A DNA stretch of 47,362 bases from Snodgrassella sp. (lineage in GTDB: Bacteria > Pseudomonadota > Gammaproteobacteria > Burkholderiales > Neisseriaceae): positions 1 through 47,362 of the forward strand of contig JAGGIK010000010.1 in assembly GCA_024103515.1 (NCBI GenBank). The letters are read 5' to 3'. The position numbers and the translations under genes are program-made. Position 1 is the stretch's first letter, and each line of letters begins with the position of its first letter. Positions 16,924 through 26,395 of this stretch are shown piece by piece. The notes under the pieces were generated by a model. It was not told the DNA's origin and searched no databases. It worked only from the letters and a program-made list of their open reading frames with translations.

Positions 16924-17532
16924 TTATTGTATTTGGATAAAGGGTGAGCAACCACACTGACTTAAAAGCTGGGTTGTTTCATAAACGGGCAAGCCCATGA
17001 TGCCAGTAAAGCTGCCACTGATATTTTTGACAAACACGCCTCCTAGACCCTGTATGCCATAGGCACCTGCTTTGTCCAATGGTTCTGCGCTAGCAATGTA
17101 GGCTGTAATTTGTTCGGGTTGTAAGGTAGCAAAGCTGACAGTGCTGGTTTGTAAGGCTTGGTAGGTTCGATTTTGCCAGTACAGACAAACAGCAGTGAGT
17201 ACCTGATGTTGTCGGCCAGAAAGCAGTTTGAGTGTGTGTGCTGCATCAGCGGCATTGGCTGGTTTGCCTAGAATAAGGTTATTTAGGCTGATGGTGGTGT
17301 CGGCGCTGAGAAGGGGAAATTCTGGCGGTTGTGAATAATTTTGTAACCAATTAGCTAAGGCTGCTTGGTTTTTCTTTAGCGCCATGCGTTGCACGTAATC
17401 CTGAGCATTTTCGGCAGGATAAGGGGTCTCATCAATATCTGCTGGAACACGCAGAACTTGATAGCCAAGGTTGGTCAGGATTTCATGCCGGCGTGGGCTG
17501 CCTGAAGCGAGGTAAATGGTTGGCTGATTCAT
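16924..17532 (-). CDS. maf: Maf-family nucleotide pyrophosphatase
   Basis: A 202-residue Maf protein. It begins with the substrate-binding IYLASGSPRRHEIL motif (Ser10, Arg14-Arg15) and carries the SADTTI motif with Asp78. Later KAGAYGIQGLGGVFVK and SFTGIMGLPVYET are typical conserved stretches. The family hydrolyses non-canonical or UTP/dTTP-type nucleotides to monophosphates and was linked to septum formation. Which substrate this copy prefers cannot be read with confidence. It is a single gene, followed by the small exported protein. Confidence 0.93.
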   Translation of the reverse strand: MNQPTIYLASGSPRRHEILTNLGYQVLRVPADIDETPYPAENAQDYVQRMALKKNQAALANWLQNYSQPPEFPLLSADTTISLNNLILGKPANAADAAHTLKLLSGRQHQVLTAVCLYWQNRTYQALQTSTVSFATLQPEQITAYIASAEPLDKAGAYGIQGLGGVFVKNISGSFTGIMGLPVYETTQLLSQCGCSPFIQIQ

Positions 17533-17812
17533 TGATATAAATGCATATCGTATAAAGCTGGTATGGTTATTTTACCATTATCTGCTGTTGCGTTAAGTGC
17601 TAATAGTATTTCTTCGGATAATGCTAAGAATTGTGGCAATAGTCTAGGCAGAATATTTGTTGGAATATATGCAATGTTTTTGGTGATGCTGGTAGACGGT
17701 GTTTACAAATGATGCGGCGGCGTTTAGGGTAAGGATAAAAAGAAGAAAGAAGTATGAATTATGTACAATGAATTATGTAAATACCTCAAACTTAACCGAT
17801 TCACCTAGAAAA
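17533..17812. other. Intergenic stretch between maf and the dead IS
   Basis: No gene seen. The bases just left of 17813 should hold the IS end, but I cannot define a matching terminal repeat. Confidence 0.4.
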
Positions 17813-18871
17813 TCAGGCTGTCTGTTTCAATGTATTATATTCAATTGGTGTCATATTATTGCGTGTCTCATGAGGTCTTGCGCTGTTATAAATGTTAGCC
17901 ATGTTTTGGTTACCTTTATTGTGTGTTTTAGGTTGTTAATAAAGATATCAATCCATTACTTCTGTGTGACAGTATGCTTATATCGTTCAATATCACTATT
18001 TTAATCAGGGCTGCTAGGTTGAATATCGTTTAGGGTTATACCATGTGATTTTGCCCAGTTGATGAACATTTTTCGGGTCAATTTTGCGCCATTGTTGACA
18101 CGTTTTTTTCATGGATAATCATGATGTTCGATCAGCTTATCAAGGTAACAAATTACTCTGCCGTCGTTCAACTGATCGCGATATCAATACTTAACGCTTC
18201 ACGATTAAAGCCATCAATAACACTAAACGTTCTAAAGTGGCGTTGATTGCAGCTGCGCTGACGCATTAAGTCTATTAACCTGCATTTATCAGGCCTATTG
18301 GGTACGAGTAGCCTTTCTAGGCTGCGTAGTGAAATACGTTGTTTACCCATTACGCTAAGATTAAACTTTAACGCGCAGCATACCGACTAAACACGTTTAT
18401 GATTCCATTTATAGCCGAGCTTTTGGATACGATGAAAATATTTAAGAAATCAACAGCATAAATGCTTGTCAGTGCTCGCATTCAGTACCGATATCATCAC
18501 CGAATTATTTTGTAACTTAGGTTGATCATCGTCAGTATAGCGGCTTAAGCCCATTGCGATAAATTGTGTGATTTGTCAATTCTCTGTCCACGTTTTACGT
18601 ACCTGAGAGGATACTAGGGCTTTTTATGATTTTTTTTGCTGAAACTGTGATTTTAGACTTAATTCCGCAAACAACAGCTTAAGCTGACGATTTTCAGCTT
18701 CCAGTTTTTTTAAGCATTTGCTATTCGAGGATTTGATACTACGGTATTACTCTGGCTATTGCTAACAGGTTGATTTACCTAAGCTATATTGATAGCAAGG
18801 TTTTTTGACAAGGATAGTGGCTTTGGCTTGTATTAAAATGGATACGAATTGATTTGGTGTTATTTATGCAT
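17813..18871 (-). pseudogene. IS3-family transposase remnant (orfA and orfB)
   Basis: On the minus strand the orfA start is ATG 18871 after AAAGAGGATTTAAAC. Fragments PNQFVSILIQAKATILVKK and LKKLEAENRQLKLLFAEL (leucine zipper of orfA) are recognisable, then VPNRPDKCRLIDLMRQ and HFRTFSVIDGFNREALSID (DDE catalytic core of orfB), and finally NIYNSARPHE and NNMTPIEYNTLKQTA at the C-terminus, ending at TGA 17813-17815. Frameshifts and stops throughout make it non-functional. The order and motifs are those of IS3-family elements. Confidence 0.8.
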
Positions 18872-18945
18872 GTTTAAATCCTCTTTTACTTTTATGATAG
18901 AGAATCTTCGACTTTTTGGCGGTACTTTTTTTGGGGTACGGTTAT
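18872..18945. mobile_element. Upstream end of the decayed IS3-like element
   Basis: Read on the minus strand, CCGTACCCCAAAAAAAGTAC, then CGCCAAAAAGTCGAAG, lead to the orfA start. The same arrangement (TATCCCCTAAAATAGTAC, TGCACAAAAGT, GAGGATTTAAACATG) is found at 47166-47235, so both places carry the end of the same element type. Confidence 0.5.
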
Positions 18946-19176
18946 ATGGGAATATTTCATGGCAGAAGACCAATTGAAAGGGTTGGATAATCATGAATCA
19001 AAAGGGTAAGTCAAAAAAAGAATCAACAATAAATTGCCTCCTATTATTCAATAAATGATTTTTTATGTGAGTTAACGAAACACGAAACACCTAGTAGTGA
19101 TAAAAGTTGCTTTGTTAATGGAATTTGTTGAGTAAATTCAAACGAAGAGGTGAAGGTTTGACTTTGGGTTGGCAGT

Positions 19177-19212
19177 AAAAACCATCATCTGAAAGCAGCA
19201 ATGACGGTTTTT
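19177..19212. terminator. Terminator after acuI
   Basis: Arms AAAACCATCAT and ATGACGGTTTT (one G-T pair) with a 12-base loop, flanked by A-run and T-run so that it can work in both directions. On the minus strand it lies directly after the acuI stop codon. Confidence 0.7.
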
Positions 19213-19222
19213 ATTTATTATT

Positions 19223-20215
19223 TTAATAGTTCGGATCTACTATAAATCTGCCTTTGATTTGACCGTTGATGATTTCTTTGGCCATTCGAGGGCATTCGTC
19301 TAATGAAATCATTTGAGCAATTTGCTCCAGCATTTGCGGATTGAGTAATGTAGCGAGGAATTCCCAGGCGGCAATACGTTTTGCCCGTGGAGCCATGACG
19401 CTATCGATGCCGGCTAAGGTGATGCCTCTTAAGATAAATGGAGCAACGGTGGCCGGTAAATCCATACCTTGGGCTAAACCACAACTGGTGACAATGCCAC
19501 CGTATTGGGTTTGTGCACAAATATTAGCCAGACTATGGGAACCCAGTACGTCAATGGCTGCAGCCCATTGTTCTTTTTGCAGAGGTTTATTTGCTGTGGC
19601 CAATGTTTTGCTATCAATAAAATGCTGCACGCCCAGTTGTTGCAAGTAATCAGTATTGCTGATTTTACTGGTGGCTGCGGTAATGGTGTAGCCCAATTGG
19701 TTTAGTAACATAATGGCTATGGAACCTACGCCGCCGGTAGCGCCAGTGATTAAGATATTGCCTTGTTCAGGGGTAATCCCATATTCGATAATGCGTTGCA
19801 CACACAATGCAGCGGTATAGCCGGCCGTACCAATAATCATGGCCTGCTTTGCGCTCAGGTTGGTAGGTAGGGGAATAAGCCAATCTGCTTTGAGATAGGC
19901 TCGTTGGCTCAGGCAGCCCCAGTGCGTTTCTCCACAACCCCAACCATTTAAAATAACCTTGTTACCAACACAAAGAAGGTGGCTGTTGGTTTGAATAACA
20001 GTACCGACTCCATCTATGCCCGGTACCATCGGCCATTGTCGCACCACCGGACCGCTGTTGGTGATGGCCAAAGCGTCTTTGTAATTCAAGCTGGAATACT
20101 GAACTTGTATGAGTGTGTCACCTACTTGTTGCAGCAAATTTTCTTCGCTGATATTCTGGATGTTACAGGAAAATGCTGTTTGGTTCTTTTCTAAGAATAT
20201 TGCTTTAAATAACAT
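19223..20215 (-). CDS. acuI: Acrylyl-CoA reductase (AcuI/YhdH-type MDR)
   Basis: A 330-residue zinc-independent medium-chain dehydrogenase/reductase. It matches the YhdH/AcuI group along its length: SSLNYKDALAITNSGPVVRQWPM near 41-63, PGIDGVGTV, the GWGCGETHWGCLSQRA segment, GTAGYTAALCV and the Rossmann motif ITGATGGVGSIAIMLL. Such enzymes reduce toxic acryloyl-CoA to propionyl-CoA with NADPH. AGGAG lies seven bases before the ATG. The promoter carries a TetR-type dyad and the decayed AcuR-like regulator lies about 860 bases upstream, so expression is probably no longer regulated as it once was. Confidence 0.88.
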   Translation of the reverse strand: MLFKAIFLEKNQTAFSCNIQNISEENLLQQVGDTLIQVQYSSLNYKDALAITNSGPVVRQWPMVPGIDGVGTVIQTNSHLLCVGNKVILNGWGCGETHWGCLSQRAYLKADWLIPLPTNLSAKQAMIIGTAGYTAALCVQRIIEYGITPEQGNILITGATGGVGSIAIMLLNQLGYTITAATSKISNTDYLQQLGVQHFIDSKTLATANKPLQKEQWAAAIDVLGSHSLANICAQTQYGGIVTSCGLAQGMDLPATVAPFILRGITLAGIDSVMAPRAKRIAAWEFLATLLNPQMLEQIAQMISLDECPRMAKEIINGQIKGRFIVDPNY

Positions 20216-20239
20216 GATTCTACTCCTGTTAATGGTGAC

Positions 20240-20254
20240 TAGACGGTTAGTCTA
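20240..20254. promoter_or_regulatory. TetR-type operator of acuI
   Basis: Dyad TAGAC-GGTTA-GTCTA, with a second overlapping dyad GACTA/TAGTC. It lies between the acuI -10 box and the start codon, where a TetR repressor would block transcription. The regulator candidate at 21075-21620 is a pseudogene. Confidence 0.55.
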
Positions 20255-20260
20255 ATTTTC

Positions 20261-20290
20261 ATTATGAACTGGTTGTCTCAGTGTCATCAA
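20261..20290 (-). promoter_or_regulatory. acuI promoter
   Basis: On the minus strand TTGATG (20290-20285) and CATAAT (20266-20261) are separated by 18 bases. The operator dyad begins six bases after the -10 box. Confidence 0.55.
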
Positions 20291-21074
20291 TAGGCAATGA
20301 GTTGGCTGTATGGATTAGTCATCACTGGATGGCTGTTACAAGAGAAATTTATTGGTTCGGGCTATGACCAGAATCAACCTATTTTTCAAGTTCAATGAAT
20401 TTAGTTTGATCATTGATCTTGCCATAAGTACTGTTAATTTGATTAATTATTGTAAGTTTTTATACAAACTATTAATACAAATTCACTATGCAATTTTTTA
20501 ATAACTGCACTTCTGTTCGTTCTTGTAAAATTTATACGGCAATTTCTAATAACGCATTTGATATTTCAAAAATAATAGTTGTTTATTAGACAGCCTCATA
20601 TATTCATTTAAAAGTTTTTTATTAATTTGTGAATGCTGTTTCAGTTGTTATTTCATTAGTATTATTTATATTTTATTTAAAGTGTTTATTATGATTTTCT
20701 TTTTTTACTAGAGTTGTTTAAGTTTTGATTGTTGTGATGATGATTGAAATTCTCGTGACCGATTAATCCGTCTATAAATCAAGTCCACACGTTTCTTCTT
20801 GATTTAATTTTATTGGACATTAAAAGGCAGTTTTGGTAATTTTTAAATTCAAAATTGTTCATTTTATCTGTCTTAATATTTTCTATTCATTCTAGCATTA
20901 GTAAAACATTAGATTTTGCAACTCGTCACCAATTCCTACCGCCCTTGTTTATTCTGCATGGTCTATTCACGATAATCGTTAGACAATTTAAAGCTGTACT
21001 AAACTTACTTCTATCTAAATGGTCATTGCAATAGGAATTAGTGGCCAGATTGTATTAAGCTAAAAACTGATCGG
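20291..21074. other. AT-rich gene-free stretch
   Basis: About 780 bases with no credible reading frame, RNA gene or clear repeat on either strand. Confidence 0.5.
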
Positions 21075-21620
21075 TTAATTATCCAGTATGGTTGCATTTT
21101 TGAGCAGTTTGGTGTGGTTTATGGCACCTTCCCAGCCAAGCCAGAAGAAGTAGGCAAGTGCAGTATTTACCGTCCACATGCAGCCTTATTTCGCGCTGTT
21201 GTCGTGTAGGTGCAGTAGCTGGGTATCTGTGCTTTTCAGTTGTGCAATATGTTATTCAGTAAAACAGAATAGTTTGGCGGTAAAAGAAACTTGCCCTGCA
21301 TCTGTTCTCCAATCAGATTGCGTCTGTTAAATTGATATTTGCTAATGCTGATATTTGCATCGGGGCAGAAAGTATGGATTCTGGCCAGAGTACTGAAGAA
21401 ATATTTTCGTATAGCAGATGTTGTTTTAATTTTTAGTAAAAAACAACTGTAGTAATCGAGTATGGCATTGCCAACTTGTTCTTTGCTTTTAAAGTAGTAA
21501 TAAAACGCACCTTTAGGTATACCTACTTTTATCAGTATGCTTTCAATATTTGCACCGATATAGCCATGAGTGGTCATGATTTATACACCACTGCGAATTA
21601 AAGCAATTCTGGTATTATGA
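21075..21620 (-). pseudogene. Broken AcuR-like TetR regulator
   Basis: The pieces of a TetR repressor are present in order. TRIALIRSGV is followed by an in-frame TAA. Then come THGYIGANIESILIKVG and IPKGAFYYYFKSKEQVGNAI (helix-turn-helix and start of the ligand domain), then FNRRNLIGEQMQG. After a frame change, FFWLGWEGAINHTKLL ends at TAA 21075-21077. The longest intact frame (21236-21577, 113 residues) lacks both ends of a normal ~190-residue protein. The PKGSFYHYF and FFWLGWEGA-type motifs resemble AcuR-type regulators, fitting the nearby acuI. Confidence 0.75.
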
Positions 21621-21718
21621 TTTTTAAGAGATAATGATTGGGCAATTGGGCGATTCTATATATTGCGATAAATTTTTTTATTTGTTCGAAGAGTAGTGGA
21701 TAGCTAATTTTATTGGGT

Positions 21719-22558
21719 CTATTTTCCCTGTTTGTGCACAGCAAGGCGACATAGCCAGTCCAGCCAGCAAATGGGTAAGAATTTTTTTAAATACCAGAAC
21801 AGATGTGCTGGTATAGTAACTGGGTAGCGCGCTTTGGGCTTGCGGGCATTGAGCGCACGAGCGCAGACAGTGGCACATTGTTCGGCGGTTAGGGTGAATG
21901 GAGCAACAGAACCTTGTGTTTGCAGTCGATTGAGCTGTGCCTGATAGATTGTACGATGCACGCTGTTTTCAACCTCAATATACTGTTTGAATTTGACCAG
22001 TGCATTGGGGCGGAAGCGGGTGGTGATGGGTCCGGGTTCGAGCAGGCTGATGTAGATTCCACTTCTATGAATTTCCTGACGCAGGGTATCGCATAAGCCC
22101 TCCAGGGCAAACTTACTGCTGGTGTAGGCACTGCGCCACGGCATAGCCGCATAACCCAGTATGCTGGAATTAACCAAGATACGTCCATGTTGCTGACGGC
22201 GAAAAACTTTCATGGCGGCATTGATACATTGCCATGTGCCGAATACGTTGGTATTGAATTGTTCTTGTAAAGCTATACGGCTCAAATCCTCAACTGCTCC
22301 AGTCTGACCATAGCCGGCATTACAAAATATAGCATCCAGATGACCAAATTCGGTGATGACAGTTTTGATGGCGGCGCTAATTTGTTCGTCGCTGGTGATA
22401 TCCAGTTGTAAACAATGAAAACCTTCTGCTCGCAATCGGGCAACATCTTCTGAACGGCGGCAACTGGTATAGACACGCCAGTTATCTTTACGCAGTAGTT
22501 GTGCTGTGGCATAGCCTATGCCACTGGAACAGCCGGTAATCAGGATGGTTTTTTGCAT
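21719..22558 (-). CDS. Short-chain dehydrogenase/reductase
   Basis: A 279-residue classical SDR. The cofactor motif is TGCSSGIGYATA (9-20), CNAGYG follows at the usual place, and the catalytic set is Ser (NSSILGYAA), Tyr and Lys (YTSSK). The C-terminal part is extended and ends in a hydrophobic Trp/Leu-rich segment (LFWYLKKFLPICWLDWLCRL) that may touch the membrane. The overall layout is like the YbbO group of SDRs. Substrate unknown. No clear Shine-Dalgarno sequence. Confidence 0.85.
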   Translation of the reverse strand: MQKTILITGCSSGIGYATAQLLRKDNWRVYTSCRRSEDVARLRAEGFHCLQLDITSDEQISAAIKTVITEFGHLDAIFCNAGYGQTGAVEDLSRIALQEQFNTNVFGTWQCINAAMKVFRRQQHGRILVNSSILGYAAMPWRSAYTSSKFALEGLCDTLRQEIHRSGIYISLLEPGPITTRFRPNALVKFKQYIEVENSVHRTIYQAQLNRLQTQGSVAPFTLTAEQCATVCARALNARKPKARYPVTIPAHLFWYLKKFLPICWLDWLCRLAVHKQGK

Positions 22559-22671
22559 ATTTATGTCTGGTTAGAGCCGTTATTTAGAATAGTTTAGCAT
22601 ATTGAATAATATTTTATATCTAAATTTTATCGAATAAGGCTGTGTGTACCCATATATACTAAAATGTTGAT
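22559..22671. other. Short intergenic stretch
   Basis: No gene recognised between the oxidoreductase and the small reading frame to its right. Confidence 0.4.
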
Positions 22672-22818
22672 TTATTCATCGTAAGGAATATTTAATTCTT
22701 CCAAAATTGCTCGGAATGCATTGGTTTCATCAATCATTTTGTCTGCAATTAGCATACCTTGATGTATGCTTAGCAGTGGTCGAATTTTCAACCCTTCAAT
22801 TAACATAAGTGGCGGCAT
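22672..22818 (-). CDS. Small reading frame, possible gene fragment
   Basis: A 48-residue frame starting MPPLMLIEGLKIRPLL and ending ETNAFRAILEELNIPYDE. Composition is protein-like and the same frame stays open upstream to about 22851 (NFYYEG before the ATG), where a TAG stops it. It could be the surviving C-terminus of a lost gene or a very small protein. GAAGGG touches the ATG directly, too close to be a useful ribosome-binding site. No family recognised. Confidence 0.3.
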   Translation of the reverse strand: MPPLMLIEGLKIRPLLSIHQGMLIADKMIDETNAFRAILEELNIPYDE

Positions 22819-22851
22819 CCCTTCATAATAGAAGTTATTCTAGTGGCCGGT

Positions 22852-23237
22852 TCATTTCGCTGCTTGATTGAAGCATGTATGGTTGGTTTTATCTAGATGT
22901 GTAATACAGCGTAAAACCTATGAAGATTCAAAAGATAACGTACTCACTGCATATTGCAATTTAATTTATTTAGGTCATTCATCATGGGAATAAATTGTTT
23001 TTCGTTAACGATTGCTGTCACTTTCTATTTTTCATTATCTATATCTTTCCAGAAGCTTAATTAATATTTATACTCATCGAATAGAGTAGTTATATGTTTA
23101 AAATTAATGATTTTAAACATGATTATAAAATTTTTCACAGTTAGTTTGGTTTCTGCTTTTCGTTCTATGATGCGATGGGTAAATCATTCATTTAAATCAT
23201 TTAAGTCGTAGCTGATTGAATTACATAAAAAATTGGG
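22852..23237. other. AT-rich stretch downstream of phoH
   Basis: No reading frame, RNA gene or strong terminator seen. A ybeY gene, often next to phoH, is not here. Confidence 0.45.
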
Positions 23238-24197
23238 TTATTGCTCCTTATCATCTTCCATATTATAAGCATCGACAATTTTTTGCACCAAAGGGTGACG
23301 TACAACGTCTTCGCTGGTAAAAACATGGAAATAAATACCTTCGATATTGCTGAGTTTTTCCCGAGCATCTTTCAAGCCGCTTTTGATATTTTTAGGTAAA
23401 TCTATCTGGCTGGTGTCACCGGTAATAACCGCTTTTGCACCAAAACCTATTCGGGTCAAAAACATTTTCATTTGTTCTGGTGTGGTATTTTGGGCTTCAT
23501 CCAGAATAATGTATGCACCATTGAGGGTGCGTCCACGCATATAGGCTAAAGGGGCGATTTCAATCAAACCCTTCTCCAAAAGTTTAGTTACGCGCTCGAA
23601 ACCCATCAGATCGTATAGGGCATCATACAATGGGCGTAGATAGGGGTCGACTTTCTGAGCAAGATCGCCGGGTAGAAAACCAAGTTTTTCACCAGCTTCA
23701 ACAGCGGGCCGAACCAGTACAATGCGTTCGACCTGATGTTTCTCAATGGCATCTACAGCGGCTGCAACGGCCAAATAAGTTTTACCGGTTCCGGCTGGTC
23801 CTAATCCAAAAACAACGTCATGTTTTAGCAAGGCTTGTATATATCCACTTTGACGCGGCGTACGACCGGCTATATTGCCCCTGCGCGTGCGCAATGTCCA
23901 GACTTTTTGATCTGCTTGTTTGTTGTCGTTGTGTGTACTTGTTCTGGCTTCAATTGCAGCCAGTTGAATATCACGGTCTTCCAGATCACGCTCATTTGCT
24001 ATTATGGCAAGGCTTTCCAATGCACAAATGCCTTGGTTAATGTGGTCACCATTGATGGTAAATTGGTTGAAATGACGAGTAATATTTAGATTCAAAGCTT
24101 TGCCCAGATTACTGATGTGCTGATCAAGAACCCCACAAAGGCGTTGTAAGGCGGTATTATTGATCTCTTTTAACTGATAATGACTGGTTTGACTCAT
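23238..24197 (-). CDS. PhoH-like ATPase
   Basis: A 319-residue PhoH-family protein (YbeZ/PhoL type). An N-terminal KH-like portion precedes the ATPase domain, where Walker A is GPAGTGKT (133-140) and Walker [29 protein letters not shown] and the RTLNGAYI and [12 protein letters not shown] stretches are diagnostic. The family is tied to RNA metabolism and ribosome maturation, usually together with YbeY. Here it stands alone, divergent from hisB with about 230 bases between them. Confidence 0.93.
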   Translation of the reverse strand: MSQTSHYQLKEINNTALQRLCGVLDQHISNLGKALNLNITRHFNQFTINGDHINQGICALESLAIIANERDLEDRDIQLAAIEARTSTHNDNKQADQKVWTLRTRRGNIAGRTPRQSGYIQALLKHDVVFGLGPAGTGKTYLAVAAAVDAIEKHQVERIVLVRPAVEAGEKLGFLPGDLAQKVDPYLRPLYDALYDLMGFERVTKLLEKGLIEIAPLAYMRGRTLNGAYIILDEAQNTTPEQMKMFLTRIGFGAKAVITGDTSQIDLPKNIKSGLKDAREKLSNIEGIYFHVFTSEDVVRHPLVQKIVDAYNMEDDKEQ

Positions 24198-24429
24198 AGT
24201 TAATATGTAGAAATATATTCATAGGTTGTTAATATTATGTAGTCAATATGCTCGAAAGCAAGAGCATGTTGTTTTTCCACCAAGCGGAAATCATTAGTGA
24301 TAATATTAATCAGGCGATAAATGATTATGCTATTTAGCGAATGGACAGCTGGTTGGGCGAAATGTTGAAATTAGGTTAAAAAATTGGTGAAACAGACAAA
24401 TAAATAATTTTTTCAAATGAGTGATTTAA

Positions 24430-25023
24430 ATGCGAACAGCAACTGTGATGCGTAATACTAGTGAAACACAAATTAAAATTTCTATTAATTTGGATGGAAA
24501 AGGTAAAGGACATTTTGATACCGGTGTTCCTTTTTTAGAGCATATGCTCGATCAGATTGCTCGTCATGGTTTGATAGATCTAGATATTTGTTGCCGTGGT
24601 GACACACATATTGATGACCATCATACAGTAGAGGATATTGGTATTACGCTGGGTCAGGCATTGAAAATAGCCTTGGCGGATAAATGTGGTATCTGCCGTT
24701 ATGGGCATAGTTACATTCCGCTTGATGAGTCTTTAAGCCGAGTAGTGGTAGATTTGTCTGGTCGCCCTGGGCTTGTATTTAACGTTGATTTTACCCGTGC
24801 TGTGATTGGGCGTTTCGACGTTGAGCTATTTAGTGAGTTTTTTCAAGGTTTGGTTAACCATGCAATGATGACTGTGCATATTGATAATTTACGTGGAGTA
24901 AATGCCCATCATCAGGCTGAAACTGTGTTTAAAGCATTTGGCCGGGCTTTGCGGATGGCCGTGGCTTATGATGTACGAATGAATGGAGTAATGCCTTCTA
25001 CTAAAGGGACTTTAACCACTTGA
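24430..25023 (+). CDS. hisB: Imidazoleglycerol-phosphate dehydratase
   Basis: A 197-residue monofunctional dehydratase of histidine synthesis, converting imidazoleglycerol phosphate to imidazoleacetol phosphate. Two manganese-binding motifs are present: DDHHTVED near residue 65 and [14 protein letters not shown] near 160. [18 protein letters not shown]-like text near the N-terminus (with D for G) is also typical. GAGTGA precedes the ATG. It is the first his gene of the cluster but is separated from hisH by about 690 bases. Confidence 0.97.
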   Translation: MRTATVMRNTSETQIKISINLDGKGKGHFDTGVPFLEHMLDQIARHGLIDLDICCRGDTHIDDHHTVEDIGITLGQALKIALADKCGICRYGHSYIPLDESLSRVVVDLSGRPGLVFNVDFTRAVIGRFDVELFSEFFQGLVNHAMMTVHIDNLRGVNAHHQAETVFKAFGRALRMAVAYDVRMNGVMPSTKGTLTT

Positions 25024-25711
25024 TTATTTAAATATCATTTAGATGAATGCAGATATGATGGTCAATATATGAGACTACACAAGCCATTCTATCAATTGAT
25101 AACTCATACAATCCAGTATAAAAATTAGTTCTAAATGCTTTAGTATGCAGTTACTTCGCATATAAATTGAAAATATAATGTCATTTAATAACACCAAAAG
25201 ATGAAAATATAATATTTTAATTTTGGCTACGAAATTATGAAAATAATTTATATAAAGGTTTTGTTATTTTAACTTTATACTAAATATAGTAAATAATCCT
25301 ATATGTGTATAGGTAAATAAATATGTTGTGACCGATGTAAATCATTTATATGTGTTGTATTTTTGATGAAATAGTGTAAAATTAAGTTAATTTGAAGCCA
25401 GGTCTGAACTAGACTTTTATGCAAATAGCTTGAGAAATTTAAATATTCCGATTGGTTAATTAGATATAAGCTAAATAAATTTCAGTTATAGTAGGTGTAC
25501 GAATAATTAAATAATGACAAATTATGCTAAAATTGTGAAATTATTTAGTTAAACGAGTGTTTTTAAAAGTAAATCAAAGGTGTGTTGGTAATCTTTACTT
25601 TGCGAAATAATAGATAATAGAATTTTTCTCTATGACGTATGATTATGAGCTAATGTGAAATTGGTTTATAACTGATTATTCAAATTATATTTATTTGAAG
25701 AGTGAGCCAAG
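25024..25711. other. AT-rich gap between hisB and hisH
   Basis: Nearly 690 bases without a credible gene on either strand. I looked for a leader peptide rich in His codons and for an obvious terminator/antiterminator and saw neither. It probably contains the hisH promoter and may be an eroded gene. Confidence 0.5.
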
Positions 25712-26356
25712 ATGAAAATAGCAATTGTCGATTATGGTATGGGAAACCTTCAGTCTGTATTCAATTCGGTTCAGACTGCGAATGAGCTAGAAGCGCTCAA
25801 TGCTGAAATTGTACTGACAGCAGACTCTGGAGATATTTTATCTGCTGATAAAATTATATTCCCTGGGCAAGGCGCCATGCCGGATTGTATGGCTTCATTG
25901 CACAAAAGTGGTTTGATAGATGTATTACATGATTGCTTGCAAAAAAAGCCATTTTTGGGCATTTGTGTGGGGGCGCAATTATTATTTGAGTATAGTGAAG
26001 AAGGAAATACAACTGGATTAGGTTGGTTTAAAGGAACAGTTGCACGTTTTACTTCTGAACATGTGGACGGACAAGGGAGGTATCTTAAAGTCCCCCATAT
26101 GGGATGGAATCAGGTGTATCAAACGCAAACACATCCTTTATTTGCTGCAATTGAGCAGAATGAATGGTTTTATTTTGTTCATAGTTATTATTTTTTACCG
26201 CGAGAGACTGATAATGTGTTTGCTACTGCAGATTATCCAAATAAATTTGCGTGTATTGTCAGTAAGGATAATGTGTTTGCTACGCAGTTTCATACAGAAA
26301 AAAGTCACACTGCTGGTTTACAGCTTTTACGAAATTTTCTGTTATGGAATGGATAA
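25712..26356 (+). CDS. hisH: Imidazole glycerol phosphate synthase, glutaminase subunit
   Basis: A 214-residue class I glutaminase that feeds ammonia to HisF. The catalytic triad is Cys85 (FLGICVGAQLLFE), His194 and Glu196 (TQFHTEKSHTAG). The nucleophile motif is GICVGAQ rather than the common GICLGMQ, and the His/Glu motif reads HTEKS rather than HPEKS; both keep the catalytic residues. The start follows GAAGAGTGAGCC. hisA follows after about 40 bases. Confidence 0.96.
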   Translation: MKIAIVDYGMGNLQSVFNSVQTANELEALNAEIVLTADSGDILSADKIIFPGQGAMPDCMASLHKSGLIDVLHDCLQKKPFLGICVGAQLLFEYSEEGNTTGLGWFKGTVARFTSEHVDGQGRYLKVPHMGWNQVYQTQTHPLFAAIEQNEWFYFVHSYYFLPRETDNVFATADYPNKFACIVSKDNVFATQFHTEKSHTAGLQLLRNFLLWNG

Positions 26357-26395
26357 ATTTTAATTGTTTTATTTTTTTAAAATTGTGAAACTAAT

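Noticed and set aside
17811-17826. TCAGGCTGTCTG resembling an uptake sequence
   Set aside because: On the minus strand this is the end of the dead IS3 orfB (LKQTA then TGA), so the match is explained by the transposase reading frame.
17699-18004. Plus-strand 101-codon frame
   Set aside because: It runs antisense to the dead IS3 transposase and has no protein-like features.
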